Source: Spirochaetaceae bacterium (GTDB taxonomy: Bacteria; Spirochaetota; Spirochaetia; Treponematales; Breznakiellaceae). From it: a stretch of 17,640 nucleotides of DNA. Numbering within the stretch: the stretch's first letter is position 1; every line of letters begins with the position of its first letter. Both the position numbers and the translations under genes were made by a program. Where the stretch lies: NCBI GenBank assembly GCA_031257075.1, contig JAIRPM010000034.1:1-17640 (forward strand). Direction: 5' to 3'. Below, piece after piece: positions 14,197 to 17,640 of this stretch. Below the pieces are notes generated by a model. It worked only from the letters and a program-made list of their open reading frames with translations, was not told the origin of the DNA and did no database searches.

Positions 14197-16848
14197 CTAA
14201 TCGAAAAGGGATGGTTCGGCGGGCTTCACTGTTTTTTTGCTTTGGCGGAGAGGGGGGGAGTCTTTTTGCGGGAGCGGTTCATCCCGCGGTCCGGGCGTTC
14301 TATCCGGGACGACTACCGGGCAGAATGGGACGGTTCCGGCTGAAATCGTGCGGAGATGCCGCATCAATTCGCCGGCACGGGCAAGAACTTTTTCATCAAG
14401 CCCGGCAAGCCGCGCTACATGGAGGCCGTAAGATTCGGCAGCGGGCTTATTTACGAGCCGGCGGCGGAAAATGATTTTGCCGTCAAGTTCGTCCACTTCA
14501 AGCGAGCGGTTGTCCATACACGGATGGTTCAATGTTGAAAGTTCGTGGTAATGTGTCGCAAAAAGCGTCCGACACCGGATACGGTTGAGCAGGTCTTCGC
14601 AGACGGCTTGCGCGATAGCCAGCCCGTCACGAGTGCCTGTTCCCCGCCCGACTTCGTCCATAATAACAAGACTGCGGCTGCTAGCCGTGTTCAAAATATA
14701 GGCGGTTTCGTTCATTTCTACCAAAAAAGTTGATTCGCCGCGGGAAATATTATCGTAGGCCCCTACCCGGCAATAAATTCTATCAACAATGCCTATTTCC
14801 GCATGGGCTGCCGGCACGAACAGCCCTGTCTGCGCCATTATCGTTATGAGCGCCGCCTGACGCAGATAGGTTGATTTTCCCGCCATATTGGGGCCGGTTA
14901 TCAGCAAAAAAGGCACTTCCGCCGCCGGCGCTTCCGGCGCGGCATTAAGCTTAATGTCATTGGGAATAAATTCACCACCCGGAATGTGGGTTTCAACAAC
15001 CGGATGCCGGCCTTCGCGGATATTGAGGGCAAGGCTGTTATTCAGCTGGGGCTTTATCCACAGATGCCGGGTCGCTGCCTGCGCTGTGCTTTGCGCCACA
15101 TCAAGTTCCGCCAGCGCGGCCGCCGCATCAAAAAGTTCCGGCAGCAATTCTTTGGCGTTACCGCGCAATTCCAGAAACAACTTGCGTTCAAGTTCTATGA
15201 TTTTATCGCATGCCCCGTTTATATCCGATTCGAGCGCGGAAAGTTTATCGGTAGTGAAGCGCTCCCCGATGGCTGTCCCCTGCCTGCGGATAAAACGGCG
15301 CGGCACTTTGGCTAAATGCGCTTTGGTAACTTCAAAAAAATAACCTATCAGCCGGTTGTAATGAATTTTCAGAGCGCTTATCCCCGTTGCCTCCCGTTCT
15401 TCCACCAGATATTTTTCCAAAAGCCCGCGCCCGTTTTCGCGGAGTTCATGCAGGTGGTCAAGTTCGGCATTGTAACCGCGCCGTATCAGTTTGCCTTCGT
15501 TCAGCAAAATGGACGGCTCGTCAGCCAGCGCTTTTTCCAGATTGTCTTTCAGCGCCATTATTTTTTGAAAATCAGCCCCTCTGGTACAGCGCGAATGGCC
15601 TTTATCTTCATAAAAAGGGATGACAGCCTGCGGCAATGATTGCTGTAGTTCTTCCAAACATATAAGCACATTTTTCAGCGCCAGCATATCCTTGCCATGC
15701 GCTTTTTCCATACCGATACGGGAACTTAACCGTTCCAAATCGCCCGCTTTTCCCAGAATATCGCGGGTTTTGGAGAGCGTTTTTTGTTCAGCATAAAAAA
15801 AGCCGGCAAAATCAAGCCTTTTTTCAATCTTTGCCGTATCCAGAAGCGGGTGGGCAAGCCGGTATTTGAGCAGGCGCCGGCCCATAGGTGTTTTTGTCTC
15901 ATCAATCACTTCAAACAATGAAAAATGCGAAGACCCGTCATGCTGATTATGAAACAGTTCCATATTCCGTATCGAAGATTCATCCATTCCCGCAAATTCG
16001 CTTTCACAATAGCGCTGAATTGAACGGACATGGGGAATCAAATTTTTTGCCGTTTGGTCAAGGTAATCAAGAAGCGCGCCGGCGGCGGCAATTTCAGGAG
16101 CGCCGTTTTCAATGCCAAAACCTTTCAAATTGTTCGTGTTAAATTGCCGTATGAGCCGCGCCATGCTTTTTCCCATGTCAAAAAGCCAGTCCGCCCAGCG
16201 GTTTACCAAAAGGCCGGCGCGTTCTTCCAGCGCCCGCGCTATTTTATGGTTTTCTTTGACAAGCGATTCCTGCACCAAAATTTCACGTATTTCGAGCCGT
16301 TCCAGTTCTTCGCGCAGTTGTTCTTCGGTATTGCCCTTGAATGCGGTTGCTTTAAATTCGCCGGTTGAAAGGTCGATGTAGGCAAAAGACAGCGCCGTAC
16401 CGGCCTCAAAGAGCGCCGCAAGGTAGTTTGACGCGCCGGTTTCCAGATAGTAGTCATCGACCACAGTACCGGGCGTAATGACTTCAACCACTTCGCGTTC
16501 AATCAGACTCCGTCCTCTGGAGGGGGCGCTTAGTTGTTCGCAAATAGCGATTTTTTTCCCCTTTCGCAGCAGACGCGCGATATAACTTCGTGTCGACTGG
16601 TAGGGTATCCCGCACATAGGGACATTGTTGCGGCTGGTCAGCGTCAAATTAAGGAGGGCGGAGACTTCTATAGCGTCATCGCCAAACATTTCATAAAAAT
16701 CTCCCAAGCGGAAAAACAGCACTTCATCGCGGTGCGTTTGCTTTATACGCCGGTATTGCGCCAGCATAGGCGTAGAATTGATTTTTTTTTCAGTCGTGCC
16801 GTCATCTATCACATTGACAATTTTTTCGTTTATCCTGTTCTTCGCCAT
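14197..16848 (-). CDS. mutS: DNA mismatch repair protein MutS
   Basis: MutS recognises base mismatches and small loops and starts repair with MutL. At 883 residues it has the full family length. The N-terminal mismatch-binding domain shows LGDFYEMFGDDA with Phe51-x-Glu53, the residues that stack on and bond the mismatch. Connector, lever and clamp domains follow. The ATPase has GPNMAGKSTYLRQ (Walker A, about 651-663), STFLVEMNETAYIL, VIMDEVGRGTGTRDG (Walker B, about 728) and TLFATHYHEL. Compared with E. coli it has about 15 extra N-terminal residues, in which codons 20-23 contain an A9 run (16782-16790). ATG 16848 has no Shine-Dalgarno; TATACT ends 6 nt upstream. The gene is divergent from the TonB receptor. 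Confidence 0.97.
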   Translation of the reverse strand: MAKNRINEKIVNVIDDGTTEKKINSTPMLAQYRRIKQTHRDEVLFFRLGDFYEMFGDDAIEVSALLNLTLTSRNNVPMCGIPYQSTRSYIARLLRKGKKIAICEQLSAPSRGRSLIEREVVEVITPGTVVDDYYLETGASNYLAALFEAGTALSFAYIDLSTGEFKATAFKGNTEEQLREELERLEIREILVQESLVKENHKIARALEERAGLLVNRWADWLFDMGKSMARLIRQFNTNNLKGFGIENGAPEIAAAGALLDYLDQTAKNLIPHVRSIQRYCESEFAGMDESSIRNMELFHNQHDGSSHFSLFEVIDETKTPMGRRLLKYRLAHPLLDTAKIEKRLDFAGFFYAEQKTLSKTRDILGKAGDLERLSSRIGMEKAHGKDMLALKNVLICLEELQQSLPQAVIPFYEDKGHSRCTRGADFQKIMALKDNLEKALADEPSILLNEGKLIRRGYNAELDHLHELRENGRGLLEKYLVEEREATGISALKIHYNRLIGYFFEVTKAHLAKVPRRFIRRQGTAIGERFTTDKLSALESDINGACDKIIELERKLFLELRGNAKELLPELFDAAAALAELDVAQSTAQAATRHLWIKPQLNNSLALNIREGRHPVVETHIPGGEFIPNDIKLNAAPEAPAAEVPFLLITGPNMAGKSTYLRQAALITIMAQTGLFVPAAHAEIGIVDRIYCRVGAYDNISRGESTFLVEMNETAYILNTASSRSLVIMDEVGRGTGTRDGLAIAQAVCEDLLNRIRCRTLFATHYHELSTLNHPCMDNRSLEVDELDGKIIFRRRLVNKPAAESYGLHVARLAGLDEKVLARAGELMRHLRTISAGTVPFCPVVVPDRTPGPRDEPLPQKDSPPLRQSKKTVKPAEPSLFD
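16782..16790 (-). repeat. Poly-A tract (A9) near the start of mutS
   Basis: Nine adenines on the coding strand encode Glu-Lys-Lys-Ile around residues 20-23, before the mismatch-binding domain. A one-base slip would abolish the protein unless translation restarts at Met28. Confidence 0.9.
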
Positions 16849-16854
16849 AAAAAC

Positions 16855-16860
16855 AGTATA
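16855..16860 (-). promoter_or_regulatory. Candidate -10 element for leaderless mutS mRNA
   Basis: TATACT on the minus strand followed by GTTTTT and then the mutS ATG. The 6-nt spacing predicts transcription starting at the ATG. No convincing -35 (TTGNNN) is found at 16-18 nt, and no Shine-Dalgarno exists. Confidence 0.5.
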
Positions 16861-16971
16861 GCCCTATTCTTTGAAAAAATACAGAGAAGCACTATGCGGC
16901 GGCGGCAAAAACACAAACCGCAGGGCCGCAATTCAACCGCTACCCGTATTATTATAAGCACTCAAAATACG

Positions 16972-16977
16972 TATACT
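16972..16977 (+). promoter_or_regulatory. Candidate -10 element for leaderless TonB-receptor mRNA
   Basis: TATACT, then 7 nt (ACAATTA), then ATG 16985, with no Shine-Dalgarno in between. The hexamer is identical to the one before mutS on the opposite strand. The -35 candidate TTATTA (16949-16954, 17-nt spacer) is weak. Confidence 0.5.
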
Positions 16978-16984
16978 ACAATTA

Positions 16985-17640
16985 ATGAAAAAACTTTATC
17001 TTGCCCTATTTTTTACCGGTTTTGTTTGTTTTGCGGCGTTTGCCCGCGACATTACGGTAACGGCAGTGGATGCCGACCTCGATATTGCGCTGGAGGGGGC
17101 TGTCATTAACTTGCCGGACGGCGCGAAGGTAACGGCAAACCGGCAGGGGCGGGCTGTTGTTACCGTGCCGGACGGGCGCGAGACGCTGCTCCGCAGATCC
17201 TACCCCGGCTATGAAACCTACCGCGTTCTTATTCCGGCAAACGGCGGAAGCAACGCGATAACCGCCGCGATGCGTATGGGCACGATGATGGAAAACAAAG
17301 AACTGATAATAGAAGCGGACAAAACAGCCGGCGGCGTGGGAACGCAGGCGGGGCGTAGCGTAAGCATATCCGGCGATAGTTTGCGGCAGATGGCGCAAAT
17401 CGGCGTTATGGAAGATGTGATGACAGCCGTCAAACTGCTGCCGGGGGTAAGTTACACAAGCGGCGGGCAGGCATCGCCTTCGATACGGGGCGGCGAGCCG
17501 GGCGACATTATGGCGGTGTACGACGGCTACTATGTTACCAACCCTTATTTTTGGGGCGGGCAGATTTCGATATTCGACCCCCGCGCCGTGGAAAAAGCGC
17601 AGCTATCGCACGGTGTTTTTAGTTCGCGCTTTGGGCATAC
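16985..17640 (+). CDS. TonB-dependent outer-membrane receptor, N-terminal part
   Basis: The first 218 codons of a gene that runs off the right edge. A signal peptide (MKKLYLALFFTGFVCFAAFA) is followed by a small beta-sandwich domain of the carboxypeptidase-regulatory type (about 22-95: RDITVTAVDADLDIALEGAV, then a short LPDGAKVTANRQGRAVV strand pair). The plug domain then begins: VMTAVKLLPGVSYTSGG, SPSIRGGEPGDIMAVYDGYY and SIFDPRAVEKAQLSHGVFSS, ending FGH. The plug motifs (PGV, RGG, VYDG, E-K) are those of TonB-dependent receptors, which import substrates energised by TonB-ExbBD. No TonB box can be singled out. The ligand is unknown. ATG 16985 fits a signal peptide start, has no ribosome site, and is preceded by TATACT. 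Confidence 0.88.
   Translation, partial: MKKLYLALFFTGFVCFAAFARDITVTAVDADLDIALEGAVINLPDGAKVTANRQGRAVVTVPDGRETLLRRSYPGYETYRVLIPANGGSNAITAAMRMGTMMENKELIIEADKTAGGVGTQAGRSVSISGDSLRQMAQIGVMEDVMTAVKLLPGVSYTSGGQASPSIRGGEPGDIMAVYDGYYVTNPYFWGGQISIFDPRAVEKAQLSHGVFSSRFGH

Overview
The window looks like chromosomal DNA of a spirochaete, most likely a gut or anaerobic Treponema-type lineage. The grounds are a predicted outer-membrane barrel of the treponemal UPF0164/FadL-like kind, an E. coli LdhA-type D-lactate dehydrogenase, a sugar-polymer uptake and degradation operon, a TonB-dependent receptor, and AT-rich homopolymer-studded genes mixed with GC-richer ones. Genus assignment is inference. No rRNA, tRNA, CRISPR array, insertion sequence or phage gene is visible.

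Layout. On the plus strand (1-5124) there is the tail of an unidentified gene, an outer-membrane barrel protein, ldhA, and then a compact operon driven by a near-perfect sigma70 promoter (TTGACA-17-TATAGT): a NifU-type Fe-S scaffold, a NusG-domain-II membrane-anchored protein, a Gx-transporter protein that carries a second, ECF-T-like membrane domain, and rsmA/ksgA. These four genes overlap or abut. At 5124/5142 they meet a long minus-strand block. Read in its own direction from 16848 to 5142, that block is mutS, cysS, an IlvD/Edd-family dehydratase, then a sugar ABC operon (lipoprotein binding protein, two permeases, GH3 glycosidase). A strong hairpin after the dehydratase and a promoter/operator before the binding protein suggest that the sugar operon is a separate regulatory unit. 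At the right edge a divergent plus-strand TonB-dependent receptor runs off the window.

How the genes work together. The binding protein, permeases and leaderless GH3 enzyme form a coherent pathway: oligosaccharides bound at the membrane are imported and cut in the cytoplasm. No ATPase is encoded here, so a shared MsmK/UgpC-type ATPase elsewhere is implied. mutS and cysS are housekeeping genes.

Most notable signals. (i) Four genes (ldhA, cysS, mutS, TonB receptor) have no Shine-Dalgarno but a -10-like hexamer exactly 6-7 nt before the ATG, as in leaderless mRNAs, while the other genes have good ribosome sites. (ii) Long homopolymers lie inside conserved genes: C12 in rsmA, A9 near the start of mutS, and A10 at the domain junction of the membrane fusion. 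(iii) The membrane protein may be a fused ECF S-T transporter. (iv) A palindromic operator overlaps the sugar-operon promoter. No gene-free stretch exceeds 200 bases.
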